Below, one piece after another: positions 1 to 8,735 of a DNA stretch of 64,000 nucleotides (positions within the stretch are counted from its first letter, which is position 1; every line of letters starts with the position of its first letter). The position numbers and the translations under genes were made by a program. The DNA comes from Alkalispirillum mobile. Its GTDB lineage: Bacteria > Pseudomonadota > Gammaproteobacteria > Nitrococcales > Halorhodospiraceae. Below the pieces are notes generated by a model. It made no database searches, was not told the origin of the DNA, and saw only the letters and a program-made list of their open reading frames with translations. The stretch is from the NCBI RefSeq assembly GCF_003664325.1, contig NZ_RCDA01000001.1:186001-250000 (forward strand), read 5' to 3'.

Positions 1-672
1 GAAGTGGTCCGGACGCCCTTTGGTGAGCCCTCCGGCCCGGTCATACACGGGGTCCTGCAGGGGCGCGAGGTCATGTTCCTGGCCCGCCATGGCTATGCCC
101 ACACCATTCCCCCGCACCAGATCAACTACCGCGCCAACATCTGGGCCATGCGCCACTTGGGGGTGCGCCGCGTCATCGCCGTGGCCGCGGTCGGCGGCCT
201 GGCCGACGAGATGGAGCCGGGGCGGCTGGTCTTTCCGGACCAGATCATCGACTACACCTACGGCCGCCGCCACACCTTCTTCGAACAGGACCTCACGGAC
301 GTGGTCCACATCGATTTCACCTACCCCTATGAGCAGACCCTGCGGGACGCGCTGATCAGCGCTGCCGACGCCGCGGGCCTGGACGCCGTCCCGTGGGGGA
401 CCTACGGGGCTACCCAAGGGCCCCGGCTGGAGACCGCTGCGGAGGTCCGCCGGCTCGCCCGGGATGGGTGCCACGTGGTCGGCATGACCGGCATGCCGGA
501 GGCGGCACTGGCCCGGGAGGCCGGCCTGGCCTACGCCACCTGCGCGGCGGTGGCCAACTGGGCGGCGGGTATCGGCGGGCGGACGGTCACGATGGAAGAG
601 ATCGATGCCAACCTGGTGAAGGGCATGGAGCGGGTCCGGAGCCTGCTCGCAAAGGCGGTGCCGCAGTTGTGA
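1..672 (+). CDS. S-methyl-5'-thioinosine/thioadenosine phosphorylase, 5'-truncated
   Basis: Nucleoside phosphorylase that splits methylthio-purine nucleosides with phosphate in polyamine by-product salvage (cytoplasm). The frame is open from base 1 and the visible protein begins at the conserved TPFGEPSGPVIHG segment, so roughly 20-25 N-terminal residues including the phosphate loop lie outside the window; the GTG at 4 is not believed to be the true start. Family marks are NYRANIWAM and GMTGMPEAALARE. In MTAP the purine-site segment reads ATDYD; here it is VANWA, with Asn in place of the base-contacting Asp. That Asn is the feature of the Pseudomonas-type enzymes that prefer methylthioinosine (6-oxopurine), so MTIP is the better guess than MTAP. 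It ends 75 bases before the convergent ygfZ, and no terminator was seen. Confidence 0.85.
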   Translation, partial: EVVRTPFGEPSGPVIHGVLQGREVMFLARHGYAHTIPPHQINYRANIWAMRHLGVRRVIAVAAVGGLADEMEPGRLVFPDQIIDYTYGRRHTFFEQDLTDVVHIDFTYPYEQTLRDALISAADAAGLDAVPWGTYGATQGPRLETAAEVRRLARDGCHVVGMTGMPEAALAREAGLAYATCAAVANWAAGIGGRTVTMEEIDANLVKGMERVRSLLAKAVPQL

Positions 673-747
673 CGACGAGCAGGGCCGCGGCTGCCTGCCC
701 CTCTGGCCTGGGCGCGGGAGCCACGGCCCGCGGGCGGGAGAGCAGCG

Positions 748-1737
748 CTATTCCGCCCGGTTGGCCGGTGGTTCCTGCGCCGCCTCCGGCAGAGGGCCTA
801 CGGTTACGGGTTGCTCATCAATCCGGGGCTGCCCACCCTCCGCGTGATCGAGGTTGAGTACGGCCAGGCCCTCATAACCCTCGGCACCGTTGGCCTCGGC
901 GGTAACCACATGGCCAAGCCGTTTGCCGCCACTGTTTCGCACCTCGTCGCCCGGTCGGGGCGGTAGGCCCTCGCCGCGGATCGGGAACATGCGTTTCTTC
1001 AAGCGGCCGAGGTAGTGCATCCGGGCCACCACTTCCTGGCCGGGATAACAGCCCTTGCGGAAGGTCAGCCCGTCGAGGATATCGAGGTTCGCCATCTGCG
1101 GGATGAAAAGGTCCTGGCTGTCCTGGAAGACCTCCGGCTCACCCTCGCGGATCTGCAACAGGCGCCAGTGCTGGGTGTCCCCCACTGGCAGTTCACGCAG
1201 CGTTTCCCAGAGCCGGTTCATTCGGTCGGGGCCGGCCAGCAACAGACCTCTGGTTTCGCCGAGGCGAAGCAGGGTGGCGCCGTGGGCCTGAAAGGCCACG
1301 CCATCCTCCGGCAGGTCTGCATCCAGGCTCTGCGCGGCGGCTTGCAGTGCCGATTGGCCGTGCAGCCCCAGGGCAAGCAATTCGCCGGAACGGTCCGCGA
1401 GGGTGACCCGGGCCCGCAGGACAAACATCTGCAGGCGACGCATGACCCCGGTCACCAGCTCACCGGGGCAGAGCAGCCGGAAGTGCTGGTCGCTATCCCG
1501 GACAACGCGGAACAAGGCCAGCAACCGCCCCTTGGGGTTGCACCAGCCGGCGAGCCGCCAGCTCCGTGTTGGCATGCCCTTGATGTCGTGGGTCAGCTGG
1601 CTGTGCAGGAACTCGGCGGCGTCCGGGCCCTCTACGGCGATAACGCCGGCGTCGGGCAGCGGGGTGATCAGCGCATCCGGCAGGGCGTTCAGCGGCACCG
1701 GCGCGACATCTTGGATATCGGTCCACGTTACGGACAT
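748..1737 (-). CDS. ygfZ: tRNA-modifying / Fe-S repair protein YgfZ
   Basis: Folate-binding protein of the GcvT-like family that supports repair or assembly of Fe-S clusters in enzymes such as MiaB (known for E. coli YgfZ). The 329-residue length fits. The family signature KGCYPGQEVVAR is present with the conserved cysteine at about residue 230. The start at 1737 is well set: a GAGGAGGT ribosome site lies just before the ATG. It is transcribed away from the Fe-S-rich succinate dehydrogenase cluster, with only about 70 bases between its start and the next gene on the other strand. The association of ygfZ with sdh/sdhE loci is common in gammaproteobacteria. Confident in the family; the exact substrate is not readable from sequence. 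Confidence 0.93.
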   Translation of the reverse strand: MSVTWTDIQDVAPVPLNALPDALITPLPDAGVIAVEGPDAAEFLHSQLTHDIKGMPTRSWRLAGWCNPKGRLLALFRVVRDSDQHFRLLCPGELVTGVMRRLQMFVLRARVTLADRSGELLALGLHGQSALQAAAQSLDADLPEDGVAFQAHGATLLRLGETRGLLLAGPDRMNRLWETLRELPVGDTQHWRLLQIREGEPEVFQDSQDLFIPQMANLDILDGLTFRKGCYPGQEVVARMHYLGRLKKRMFPIRGEGLPPRPGDEVRNSGGKRLGHVVTAEANGAEGYEGLAVLNLDHAEGGQPRIDEQPVTVGPLPEAAQEPPANRAE

Positions 1738-1810
1738 CAGACCTCCTCAGCGCGAAACAGGCCTATGGCATAATAAGAGCCGCCAACAGCAGACCTTGCA
1801 GGAGACGGCC

Positions 1811-1993
1811 ATGACTGAACGTGACAGCCAGCAACAGTCCGCGGATGAAAAGGCGGTCGACCGCCCCGATGATACCACGGGCCGGGTGACCGATGAGGGT
1901 GCCGGTAAGGCCAAGGAGATCGGCGGGCCGAAGGGGCCGGAACCGACCCGTTACGGGGATTGGGAACGGAATGGGCGGTGCAGCGATTTCTGA
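1811..1993 (+). CDS. SdhAF4/DUF1674-type succinate dehydrogenase assembly factor
   Basis: Small 60-residue soluble protein. Its last 20 or so residues carry the hallmark of the DUF1674 (SdhAF4) family: EIGGPKGPEPTRYGDWERNG then RCSDF at the C-terminus. The N-terminal half is acidic and low complexity. In mitochondria and alphaproteobacteria SdhAF4 binds the flavinylated SdhA before it joins SdhB; the same role is inferred here because the next operon is sdhCDAB. The ATG at 1811 is preceded by GCAGGAG, which decides this start over upstream codons in the same frame. A 173-base gap with a promoter-like sequence separates it from sdhC. Confidence 0.85.
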   Translation: MTERDSQQQSADEKAVDRPDDTTGRVTDEGAGKAKEIGGPKGPEPTRYGDWERNGRCSDF

Positions 1994-2049
1994 ACCTGGC
2001 GCTCAGATCGTTTCTTAATTGATTTTCACAAGTGGTTGAGTTTAAACGA

Positions 2050-2078
2050 TTGACAATAGGATTGCTGGCGCCCTGAAT
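2050..2078 (+). promoter_or_regulatory. Candidate sigma-70 promoter for sdhCDAB
   Basis: A perfect TTGACA (2050-2055) is followed after 17 bases by CTGAAT (2073-2078, 3 of 6 matches to TATAAT). It lies in an AT-rich part of the 173-base gap in front of sdhC. The -35 box is convincing and the -10 weak, so an activator may be needed. Confidence 0.35.
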
Positions 2079-2166
2079 GACGTATCAGGTTGCTTTATCG
2101 CCACCATGGGGTTAGCTTATGCGCCCGAAGAATCACCCAAGTCCCCTATAGCGGAGCGTCATAATA

Positions 2167-2559
2167 ATGCAGACGGATAACAGGCCGCTTTCTCCACACC
2201 TGCAGGTATACAAGCCGCAGCTCACCATGGTGATGTCCATTTCGCACCGCATCAGTGGCGTGGTGCTCTCCGTGGGCAGCCTCATCCTGGTGTGGTGGCT
2301 GTCCGCCCTGGCTGCCGGGCCGGACTCTTTCGCCACCGCCAACGCCGTGGTGGGCAGTTTCATAGGTAAGGTGTTCATGTTCCTGTTCACCTTCGCGCTG
2401 TTCTACCACTTGTGCAATGGCATCCGCCACCTGGCCTGGGACACCGGGCGGGGCTTCGATCTGGACTCGGTTTACAAGTCCGGAAAGCTCGTGCTCATCG
2501 CCGCGGCGGTGCTCACGGTGCTGGTCTGGGTCGTCGGTCTGAGCACGGGAGGCGCGTAA
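2167..2559 (+). CDS. sdhC: Succinate dehydrogenase cytochrome b556 subunit
   Basis: Membrane anchor of complex II: carries heme b and part of the ubiquinone site and transfers electrons from SdhB to quinone at the inner membrane. The 130-residue protein has three hydrophobic spans (about 30-50, 60-85 and 105-127). The N-terminal RPLSPHLQVYKP and the SISHRISG segment (Ser and Arg of the quinone site) are typical, and the FYHLCNGIRHL span holds the expected heme-ligand histidine. Its TAA shares one base with the sdhD ATG (TAATG), so the two are translationally coupled. First gene of the sdhCDAB-sdhE-ygfX run. Confidence 0.96.
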   Translation: MQTDNRPLSPHLQVYKPQLTMVMSISHRISGVVLSVGSLILVWWLSALAAGPDSFATANAVVGSFIGKVFMFLFTFALFYHLCNGIRHLAWDTGRGFDLDSVYKSGKLVLIAAAVLTVLVWVVGLSTGGA

Positions 2560-2942
2560 TGAGCAGCTATCGCAGCAATATCAAACAGGCGCAGGGCCTC
2601 GGCTCCGCCAAGGAAGGGGTCGGCCACTGGTGGCTGCAACGGGTCACGGCCGTGGCGCTGGTTCCCCTCATGCTCTGGTTGGCTTTCGGCATTGCCCGTT
2701 ACAGCGGGGCCGGGTACGAGGCAACGGTGGCCTGGGTGTCCAACCCCACGACCACCGTGCTCTGGGTGCTGGCCCTCGGGATGCTGTTCTGGCACGCCAA
2801 GCTGGGTCTGCAGGTGGTCATCGAGGACTACGTGCACGACGAGAAAGCCAAGTTCGCGAGCCTGATCGCGATGAAATTCATCACCGTGCTGCTGGCCGCC
2901 ATCGCCATCCTGGCGGTGCTGCGCGTCGCGCTGGGGAGCTGA
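2559..2942 (+). CDS. sdhD: Succinate dehydrogenase membrane anchor subunit
   Basis: Second membrane anchor of complex II, 127 residues with three hydrophobic segments. The N-terminal [20 protein letters not shown] stretch is characteristic of gammaproteobacterial Sdh[10 protein letters not shown] supplies the heme b His and the following EDYVHDE contains the Asp-Tyr pair of the quinone site. The ATG overlaps the sdhC stop by one base, and sdhA follows after 4 bases. An upstream in-frame start at 2412 would overlap sdhC deeply and is not credible. Confidence 0.95.
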   Translation: MSSYRSNIKQAQGLGSAKEGVGHWWLQRVTAVALVPLMLWLAFGIARYSGAGYEATVAWVSNPTTTVLWVLALGMLFWHAKLGLQVVIEDYVHDEKAKFASLIAMKFITVLLAAIAILAVLRVALGS

Positions 2943-2946
2943 GTCA

Positions 2947-4737
2947 ATGGCAGGCGATTACAAGATCATCGATCATTATTACGACGTGGTGGTGGTAGGC
3001 GCCGGGGGTGCCGGCTTGCGTGCCACCTTCGGCATGGCAGAGAAGGGCCTGAAGACTGCCTGCGTCACCAAGGTCTTTCCCACCCGCAGCCACACCGTGG
3101 CAGCGCAAGGCGGGGTCTCCGCCGCGCTGGGGAACATGGGCGAGGACGACTGGCGCTACCACGCCTACGACACCATCAAGGGGTCGGACTGGCTGGGCGA
3201 CCAGGACGCCATTGAGTACATGTGCCGTGAGGCCATCCCGGCCATCATCGAGCTGGAGCACTACGGCGTGCCGTTCTCCCGTACCGAGGAGGGCAAGATC
3301 TACCAACGCCCCTTCGGCGGTATGACCACCAACTACGGTGAGGGCACCGCCCAGCGCACCTGCGCGGCCGCGGACCGCACCGGCCATGCGATCCTCCATA
3401 CCCTGTACCAGCAGGCGCTGGCGCACCAGGCGGAGTTCTTCATTGAGTACTTCGCCATCGATCTGATCATGGAAGATGACCGCTGCCGTGGTGTGGTCGC
3501 GCTGAACCTGGCCGACGGTACCATCCACCGGTTCATCGGTCAGATCACCGTGCTGGCGACCGGTGGTTACGGCCGCTCCTACTTCTCCTGCACCTCCGCC
3601 CACACCTGCACCGGTGACGGCAGCGGCATGGTGTTGCGTGCCGGCCTGCCCCTGCAGGACATGGAGTTCGTGCAGTTCCACCCCACCGGGGTCTATGGCT
3701 CCGGCTGCCTGATCACCGAGGGCGTGCGTGGGGAGGGGGGCTACCTGACCAACTCCGAAGGCGAGCGTTTCATGGAGCGCTACGCGCCGAACGCGAAGGA
3801 TCTGGCTTCCCGCGACGTGGTCAGCCGCTCCATGACCATCGAGATCCGCGAGGGGCGCGGTGTCGGTCCCAAGAAGGACCACATTCACCTGCACCTGGAG
3901 CATCTGGGTGCCGAGGTCATTCACCAGCGCCTGCCCGGTATTGCGGAGACCGCGCGTATCTTCGCCGGGGTGGACGTCACCAAGGAGCCGATCCCGGTCA
4001 TTCCGACGGTGCACTACAACATGGGCGGCATCCCCACCAACTTCCGCGGCGAGGTGGTCACCCTCAAGGATGGGGATCCCGACAAGGTGGTTCCGGGCCT
4101 GATGGCCATTGGCGAGGCCGGCTGCGTGTCGGTACACGGGGCCAATCGCCTCGGCTCCAACTCGCTGCTCGACCTGGTGGTGTTCGGCCGGGCCGCGGCA
4201 ATCCGGGCCGCCGAGATCATCAAAGAGGGCGACACGGTGCAGCGGGCCCTGCAGCCCGGTGCCGGCGACCTGGCGCTGGAGCGCCTGGACCGGCTCCGCA
4301 ATGCCAAGGGCAGCAAGCCCACGGCGGAGATCCGCGACAGCATGCAGGAAACCATGCAGAACTATGCCGCCGTGTTCCGCACCGGCGAGAGCCTGCAGGA
4401 AGGCTGCAAGCGGATGGCCGAGGTCTACAAGTCCTTCGAGGATGTGTCCGTGAGTGACCGGAGCCTGATCTGGAACTCCGACCTCGTCGAGACGCTCGAG
4501 TTGGAGAACCTGCTGGGCAATGCAGTGGCCACGATCGAGTCCGCCATCAACCGGCTCGAGAGCCGGGGCGCGCACGCCCGCGAGGACTTCCCGGAGCGTG
4601 ACGACGATAACTGGCACAAGCACAGTCTGGCCTGGGTCGGCAAGGACGGCAAGGTCAAGCTGGACTACCGGCCGGTGCACATGTACACGCTCACCGACGA
4701 GATGGAAGTCATTCCGCCGAAGGCGCGCGTCTACTAG
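2947..4737 (+). CDS. sdhA: Succinate dehydrogenase flavoprotein subunit
   Basis: Catalytic subunit that oxidises succinate to fumarate with covalently bound FAD, at the cytoplasmic face of the inner membrane. The 596-residue length matches the family. The dinucleotide motif GAGGAG is at residues 18-23. [10 protein letters not shown] holds His49, the FAD-linking histidine. HPTGVYGSG, the RDVVSRS arginine region, NMGGIPTN and [12 protein letters not shown] follow in the expected order. It is tightly packed between sdhD and sdhB, and three assembly factors (SdhAF4-like, SdhE, YgfX) lie close by. A very long antisense open frame across this gene is a codon-bias artefact. Confidence 0.98.
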   Translation: MAGDYKIIDHYYDVVVVGAGGAGLRATFGMAEKGLKTACVTKVFPTRSHTVAAQGGVSAALGNMGEDDWRYHAYDTIKGSDWLGDQDAIEYMCREAIPAIIELEHYGVPFSRTEEGKIYQRPFGGMTTNYGEGTAQRTCAAADRTGHAILHTLYQQALAHQAEFFIEYFAIDLIMEDDRCRGVVALNLADGTIHRFIGQITVLATGGYGRSYFSCTSAHTCTGDGSGMVLRAGLPLQDMEFVQFHPTGVYGSGCLITEGVRGEGGYLTNSEGERFMERYAPNAKDLASRDVVSRSMTIEIREGRGVGPKKDHIHLHLEHLGAEVIHQRLPGIAETARIFAGVDVTKEPIPVIPTVHYNMGGIPTNFRGEVVTLKDGDPDKVVPGLMAIGEAGCVSVHGANRLGSNSLLDLVVFGRAAAIRAAEIIKEGDTVQRALQPGAGDLALERLDRLRNAKGSKPTAEIRDSMQETMQNYAAVFRTGESLQEGCKRMAEVYKSFEDVSVSDRSLIWNSDLVETLELENLLGNAVATIESAINRLESRGAHAREDFPERDDDNWHKHSLAWVGKDGKVKLDYRPVHMYTLTDEMEVIPPKARVY

Positions 4738-4755
4738 GCGAGGAGGTAACAGGTA

Positions 4756-5532
4756 ATGGCAGAATTCAAGCTTCCCGCCAACTCTGTGGTGGGCGAGGGC
4801 AAGACCTGGAAGGCCGAGTCCGGCGGCAGCGTCCGTCAGTTCAAGGTCTACCGCTGGGATCCGGACGCGGGGCAGAACCCCCGCCTGGACACCTACGAGG
4901 TGGACCTGGACAGCTGCGGGCCGATGGTTCTTGATGCACTCATCAAGATCAAGAACGAGGTCGATCCGACCCTGACCTTCCGGCGGTCCTGCCGGGAGGG
5001 CATCTGTGGCTCCTGTGCGATGAACATCGACGGGACCAACACGCTGGCCTGCACCAAGGCCATCGACGAGGTCGAGGGCGACGTCAAGATCTACCCGCTG
5101 CCGCACATGTCGGTGGTCAAGGACCTGGTGCCGGATCTCACCCACTTTTACGCCCAGTACGCCTCCATCAAGCCGTGGATCCGTACCCAGACGCCGGCGC
5201 CGCCGGACCGGGAGCGCCTGCAGTCGCCGGAGGACCGGGCCCAGCTGGACGGCCTGTACGAGTGCATCCTCTGCGCCTGCTGCTCCACCAGCTGCCCGAG
5301 CTACTGGTGGAACGGTGACCGCTACTTGGGCCCGGCCATCCTGCTCCAGGCCTATCGCTGGATCGTCGACAGCCGCGACGAGGCCACCGGTGAGCGGCTG
5401 GATGAGCTGGAGGATCCCTTCAAGCTGTATCGTTGCCACACCATCATGAACTGCACGAAGACCTGTCCGAAGGGGCTGAACCCGGCGAAGGCCATCGCCG
5501 AGATCAAAAAGATGATGGTCATGCGGCGGTGA
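4756..5532 (+). CDS. sdhB: Succinate dehydrogenase iron-sulfur subunit
   Basis: Electron-transfer subunit of complex II linking the flavin to the quinone site. It is 258 residues, somewhat longer than the E. coli protein (about 240). The [2Fe-2S] ligands are Cys79, Cys84, Cys87 (CREGICGSC) and Cys99. The [4Fe-4S] ligands are Cys170, Cys173, Cys176 and Cys180 ([12 protein letters not shown]). The remaining cluster is bound through Cys227, Cys233 and Cys237 ([17 protein letters not shown]). A GAGGAGGT ribosome site sits before the ATG. The sdhE GTG start is 7 bases beyond the stop. Confidence 0.98.
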   Translation: MAEFKLPANSVVGEGKTWKAESGGSVRQFKVYRWDPDAGQNPRLDTYEVDLDSCGPMVLDALIKIKNEVDPTLTFRRSCREGICGSCAMNIDGTNTLACTKAIDEVEGDVKIYPLPHMSVVKDLVPDLTHFYAQYASIKPWIRTQTPAPPDRERLQSPEDRAQLDGLYECILCACCSTSCPSYWWNGDRYLGPAILLQAYRWIVDSRDEATGERLDELEDPFKLYRCHTIMNCTKTCPKGLNPAKAIAEIKKMMVMRR

Positions 5533-5539
5533 TCGTGTC

Positions 5540-5782
5540 GTGAGCGACGAGCTGAAAAGGCTGCGCTGGCGTTGCCGGCGCGGTACCAAGGAGCTGGACA
5601 TCCTCTTCGAGCGGTTCTTGGCCAAGGGATATGGCGAGCTGAACGGCACCGAAAAACAGGTCTTCGAGCGCCTGCTCGACTGTGAGGATGATCAATTGCA
5701 GGCCTGGTTGCTGACCGGGAGAACACCCATGGATGGGGACCTGGATGCTTTGGTCCAGCGAATACGGCACGCATCGCTGTGA
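5540..5782 (+). CDS. sdhE: FAD assembly factor SdhE
   Basis: Small (80-residue) helical protein of the SdhE/Sdh5 family (DUF339, formerly YgfY) that promotes covalent FAD attachment to SdhA. The defining RGxxE motif is present as Arg14-Gly15-Thr-Lys-Glu18, followed by ELDILFERFL and the GELNGTEKQVFERLLDCEDDQL region typical of the family. GTG start 7 bases after sdhB. The ygfX frame begins inside its 3' end, the same sdhE-ygfX arrangement as in enterobacteria. Confidence 0.95.
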   Translation: MSDELKRLRWRCRRGTKELDILFERFLAKGYGELNGTEKQVFERLLDCEDDQLQAWLLTGRTPMDGDLDALVQRIRHASL

Positions 5783-6296
5783 GTTGAAAGGGCCGTCCCC
5801 GGTGGGATCGGCCCTTTTGCTTCTGGGGCCTTACGCCGCGGCGATGGTGGCGGTGGTGCAGCTGCTTTCCGGGGCTGTGCTCTGGGTCTCGGCAATGGTG
5901 CTGCTGGCGATGGTGCTACGCGTTGTCTGGATTCACCTGCGGCCCCGAGGGCGCAGCAGAGTGCGGTCCATAACGCTGGCGCCGGGCGGCCGGATACAGG
6001 TTCGGTTTGCGGATGGACGGAGCAGCGGCGCCAGGCTACGTCAGGGTGCTGTCGTCCCCGGCGCCTGTCTGCTGGTTCTCACCAGCCGGCGAGGGGCGTT
6101 GCCCCTGCTTTTGCCCCATTACCGGATGTCCCCGGCCGAGCGCCGGTGGCTGAGGCGTTGGTTGCGCCATGGCCTGGGTACGGGGAGGCCCGTCGGCGGG
6201 TGGACGGGGCAACAGCCGGTGTTACCCGGCGGCCCGCTTGCTCAGGTGGCTGAATGGCGACGGTGGCTCCGGGGTAAGGATCGTGGGTCCGGCTGA
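5745..6296 (+). CDS. ygfX: YgfX/CptA-like membrane protein
   Basis: Predicted inner-membrane protein of 183 residues, overlapping sdhE by 38 bases. The start at 5745 is chosen because the resulting N-terminus, [14 protein letters not shown], resembles that of E. coli YgfX/CptA (VLWQSDLRVSW). Two hydrophobic spans (about 20-38 and 40-58) are followed by a basic, beta-rich soluble region, as in the family. In E. coli the pair was described as a toxin-antitoxin system acting on cytoskeletal proteins and, separately, as a flavinylation partner; neither role can be shown from sequence. The C-terminal 40 or so residues are Gly/Arg-rich and lie in the 75-base convergent overlap with nadB, so the tail may be poorly constrained. 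Confidence 0.72.
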   Translation: MLWSSEYGTHRCELKGPSPVGSALLLLGPYAAAMVAVVQLLSGAVLWVSAMVLLAMVLRVVWIHLRPRGRSRVRSITLAPGGRIQVRFADGRSSGARLRQGAVVPGACLLVLTSRRGALPLLLPHYRMSPAERRWLRRWLRHGLGTGRPVGGWTGQQPVLPGGPLAQVAEWRRWLRGKDRGSG

Positions 6297-7859
6297 GTCG
6301 GCCGGCGACCGGCGTGGGTGGTCGATCGTGTAATGTAGCCCCCGGCTTTCCTTGCGGTGCTGTGCGCTGCGAACGATCAGATCGGCGACGACCACCAGGT
6401 TGCGCAGCTCCAGCAGGTCGCCGTTGACACGGAAATTGCCGTAATACTCCTGTATCTCCCGGGTTAACAGCTCCACCCGGCGAGCGGCGCGTTCCAGGCG
6501 CTTGTCGCTGCGCACAATGCCTACGTAATCCCACATGAACCGGCGCAGCTCGGCCCAGTTGTGGCTGACCACCACCTGTTCATCGGAGTCGGTGACCTGG
6601 CTATCGTCCCAGGCGGGCAGGGGCGGCGGCGCACACAGGTCCGGGAGACTCTCGGCAATGTCCACCGCGGCCGCGCGGGCGTAGACCAGGCACTCCAGCA
6701 ACGAATTGCTCGCCAGGCGGTTGGCGCCGTGCAGGCCGCTGTAGGCTGCCTCGCCCACCGCGTAAAGGCCGGGGATGTCAGTCCGGGCCCTTTGATCCAC
6801 GTGGATGCCGCCGCAGGTGTAGTGCGCCGCCGGTACAACCGGAATGGGTTCGCGAGTGATGTCCACGCCGAACTCGAGGCAGCGGCTGTGAATGGTGGGG
6901 AAGTGTTCCCGGATGAACTCCGCAGGCCGGTGGCTGATGTCCAGGTAGACACAGGGCGCGCCCAGTCGCTTCATTTCGTGGTCGATGGCGCGGGCGACGA
7001 TATCCCGGGGGGCGAGTTCACCGCGTTCGTCGAAGCGGTGCATGAAAGGCTCGCCATCGGGCAGGATTAACCGTCCGCCTTCACCCCGCACTGCCTCGCT
7101 GATCAGGAAGGACTTGGCCTTCGGGTGATAGAGGCAGGTGGGGTGAAACTGGTTGAACTCCATGTTGGTGACCCGGCAGCCGGCGCGCCACGCCATGGCG
7201 ATGCCGTCGCCGGTAGACCCGTCCGGGTTGGTGGTGAACCGGTAGGCCTTGCTGGCCCCGCCGGTGGCGAGCACCACGCAGCGGGCGGCCAACACTTCCA
7301 CCGCGCCGCTGTCCGGTTGTAGCACGTACGCCCCGAGACAGCGATCATGGTCCAGGTCGAGCTTCCGGCCGGTGATCAGGTCGACGGCGACCCGGTGGGG
7401 GAGCAGGGTGATATTGCCCGCCTGCCGGACCGCATCCACCAGCGTGGTCTCGATGGCACGGCCGGTGGCATCGGCCGCATGTACGATACGCCGGTGGCTG
7501 TGGCCGCCCTCGCGGTGCAGGTGCAGCCGCGGGTGCCCGTCGTCTCCGGGATGGGTGGAGAAGGGGACCTGGTAGTCCAGCAGCCAGTGAATGGCATCCG
7601 GCGCGTGGGTGGCCACGAAGCGCGCCACGTCAGGATCGCTGAGGCCGCCCCCTGCGTCGAGGGTGTCACGGACGTGGTTCTCCACCGAATCGGCCGCATC
7701 GAGTACGGCGGAAACACCGCCCTGGGCCCACAGGGTGGCCCCTTCGTGCAGCTCCCCCTTGGAGAGGACGGCAATACGCAAATGGTTTGGCAGGCGTAAC
7801 GCGGTGGTCAGGCCGGCAACGCCGCTGCCGATGATCAGTACGTCAAATGGCTCGGACAT
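6222..7859 (-). CDS. nadB: L-aspartate oxidase
   Basis: FAD enzyme oxidising L-aspartate to iminoaspartate, the first step of de novo NAD synthesis with NadA. It is a cytoplasmic homologue of SdhA. The start at 7859 ([17 protein letters not shown]) is preferred over an in-frame codon 19 residues earlier because it places the Rossmann GSGVAG motif at the usual distance. [35 protein letters not shown] and [15 protein letters not shown] are typical of NadB. The length is 545 residues. Its 3' end overlaps the 3' end of the opposing ygfX by 75 bases. Its upstream region is shared with the divergent rpoE. Confidence 0.96.
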   Translation of the reverse strand: MSEPFDVLIIGSGVAGLTTALRLPNHLRIAVLSKGELHEGATLWAQGGVSAVLDAADSVENHVRDTLDAGGGLSDPDVARFVATHAPDAIHWLLDYQVPFSTHPGDDGHPRLHLHREGGHSHRRIVHAADATGRAIETTLVDAVRQAGNITLLPHRVAVDLITGRKLDLDHDRCLGAYVLQPDSGAVEVLAARCVVLATGGASKAYRFTTNPDGSTGDGIAMAWRAGCRVTNMEFNQFHPTCLYHPKAKSFLISEAVRGEGGRLILPDGEPFMHRFDERGELAPRDIVARAIDHEMKRLGAPCVYLDISHRPAEFIREHFPTIHSRCLEFGVDITREPIPVVPAAHYTCGGIHVDQRARTDIPGLYAVGEAAYSGLHGANRLASNSLLECLVYARAAAVDIAESLPDLCAPPPLPAWDDSQVTDSDEQVVVSHNWAELRRFMWDYVGIVRSDKRLERAARRVELLTREIQEYYGNFRVNGDLLELRNLVVVADLIVRSAQHRKESRGLHYTIDHPRRSPADSAGPTILTPEPPSPFSHLSKRAAG

Positions 7860-8071
7860 CAGTCGTCGTTCGTTTCGCTTTGAATGACGGCCGGAGGCCT
7901 GGGGTGGAGCGCGCAATCGGCCCCCTGCCGGGGCGCTTGCTTGCGCCGCCGATCAGCAATCGGCTAACCTCAGGCCACTCGGGGGGCCCTATTCTTGCTG
8001 TTCCGGGTGCCCGTTCACCCGGACATACCCGAAAATCATGGCTTCCACTATACCCGTAACCCCAGGCCGCG

Positions 8072-8099
8072 CGAACTATCGATGTTGGACATTGTCTAC
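8072..8099 (+). promoter_or_regulatory. Candidate sigma-E (AlgU) promoter for rpoE
   Basis: CGAACTA (8072-8078) resembles the GGAACTT -35 of sigma-E promoters. TCTAC (8095-8099) resembles the TCTGA -10, with the canonical 16-base spacer. Predicted transcription would start near 8105, about 36 bases before the rpoE GTG. This fits the known autoregulation of rpoE/algU operons. Confidence 0.5.
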
Positions 8100-8140
8100 C
8101 GGAAGAGACACGGGGCGCCACAGCCTCACGGGAAGGGCTC

Positions 8141-8716
8141 GTGACTGACGGCGTCAGCGACCAGGAGCTGGTGGAACGCGCTCAGGCTGGTGACAAGCGG
8201 GCCTTTGACGCGTTGGTGATCAAGTACCAGCAGAAGGTTGTGAAACTGGTGTCGCGCTACGTGCGCGAGCCCAGCGATGCGCTGGATATCGCCCAAGAGG
8301 CCTTTATCAAGGCGTACCGGGCGTTGCCGCGTTTTCGGGGTGACAGCAGTTTCTACACCTGGCTGTACCGGATCGCGATCAATACCGCCAAGAATCACCT
8401 GGTGGCGCAGGGCCGGCGGCCACCCGATTCGGACGTGGACGCAGAAGACGCCGAGCGGTATGACATCGATTCCGGCCTGCGCGATCACGATACGCCCGAG
8501 GGCTATGCCCGGCGTGACGAGATAGAACGCACGGTGGTGGATGCTATTGAGAGCCTCCCTGAGGATTTGCGCACTGCCATCACACTGCGGGAACTGGAAG
8601 GCATGACCTACGAGGAGATATCCAAGGCCATGGATTGCCCTGTAGGCACCGTCCGCTCCCGTATTTTCAGGGCCCGTGAGGCCATCGATAAACGGCTCAG
8701 GCCACTGGTTGACTAA
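8141..8716 (+). CDS. rpoE: Extracytoplasmic-function sigma factor E (AlgU)
   Basis: ECF sigma factor for envelope stress, 191 residues. Region 2 contains DALDIAQEAFIKAYRALPRF and FYTWLYRIAINTAKNHLVAQ, and region 4 contains LRELEGMTYEEISKAMDCPVG, the helix-turn-helix for the -35 box; both are very close to AlgU/RpoE. GTG start with a GGAAGGG ribosome site. It heads the conserved order rpoE-rseA-rseB-rseC-mucD. Held inactive by RseA until periplasmic proteolysis. In Pseudomonas this cluster governs alginate and envelope protein quality control. Confidence 0.97.
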   Translation: MTDGVSDQELVERAQAGDKRAFDALVIKYQQKVVKLVSRYVREPSDALDIAQEAFIKAYRALPRFRGDSSFYTWLYRIAINTAKNHLVAQGRRPPDSDVDAEDAERYDIDSGLRDHDTPEGYARRDEIERTVVDAIESLPEDLRTAITLRELEGMTYEEISKAMDCPVGTVRSRIFRAREAIDKRLRPLVD

Positions 8717-8735
8717 GGCAGAAGGTAGGACGGGT

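Noticed and set aside
2944-5649. A 901-residue open frame antisense to sdhA-sdhB
   Set aside because: It runs opposite to two certain genes, has no family motifs and is rich in His, Gly, Val and Leu typical of an antisense GC-rich codon shadow.
5540-6296. sdhE-ygfX as a toxin-antitoxin system
   Set aside because: Although once proposed in E. coli, the strong sdh context and the SdhE RGxxE motif favour a complex II maturation role; toxicity cannot be read from sequence.
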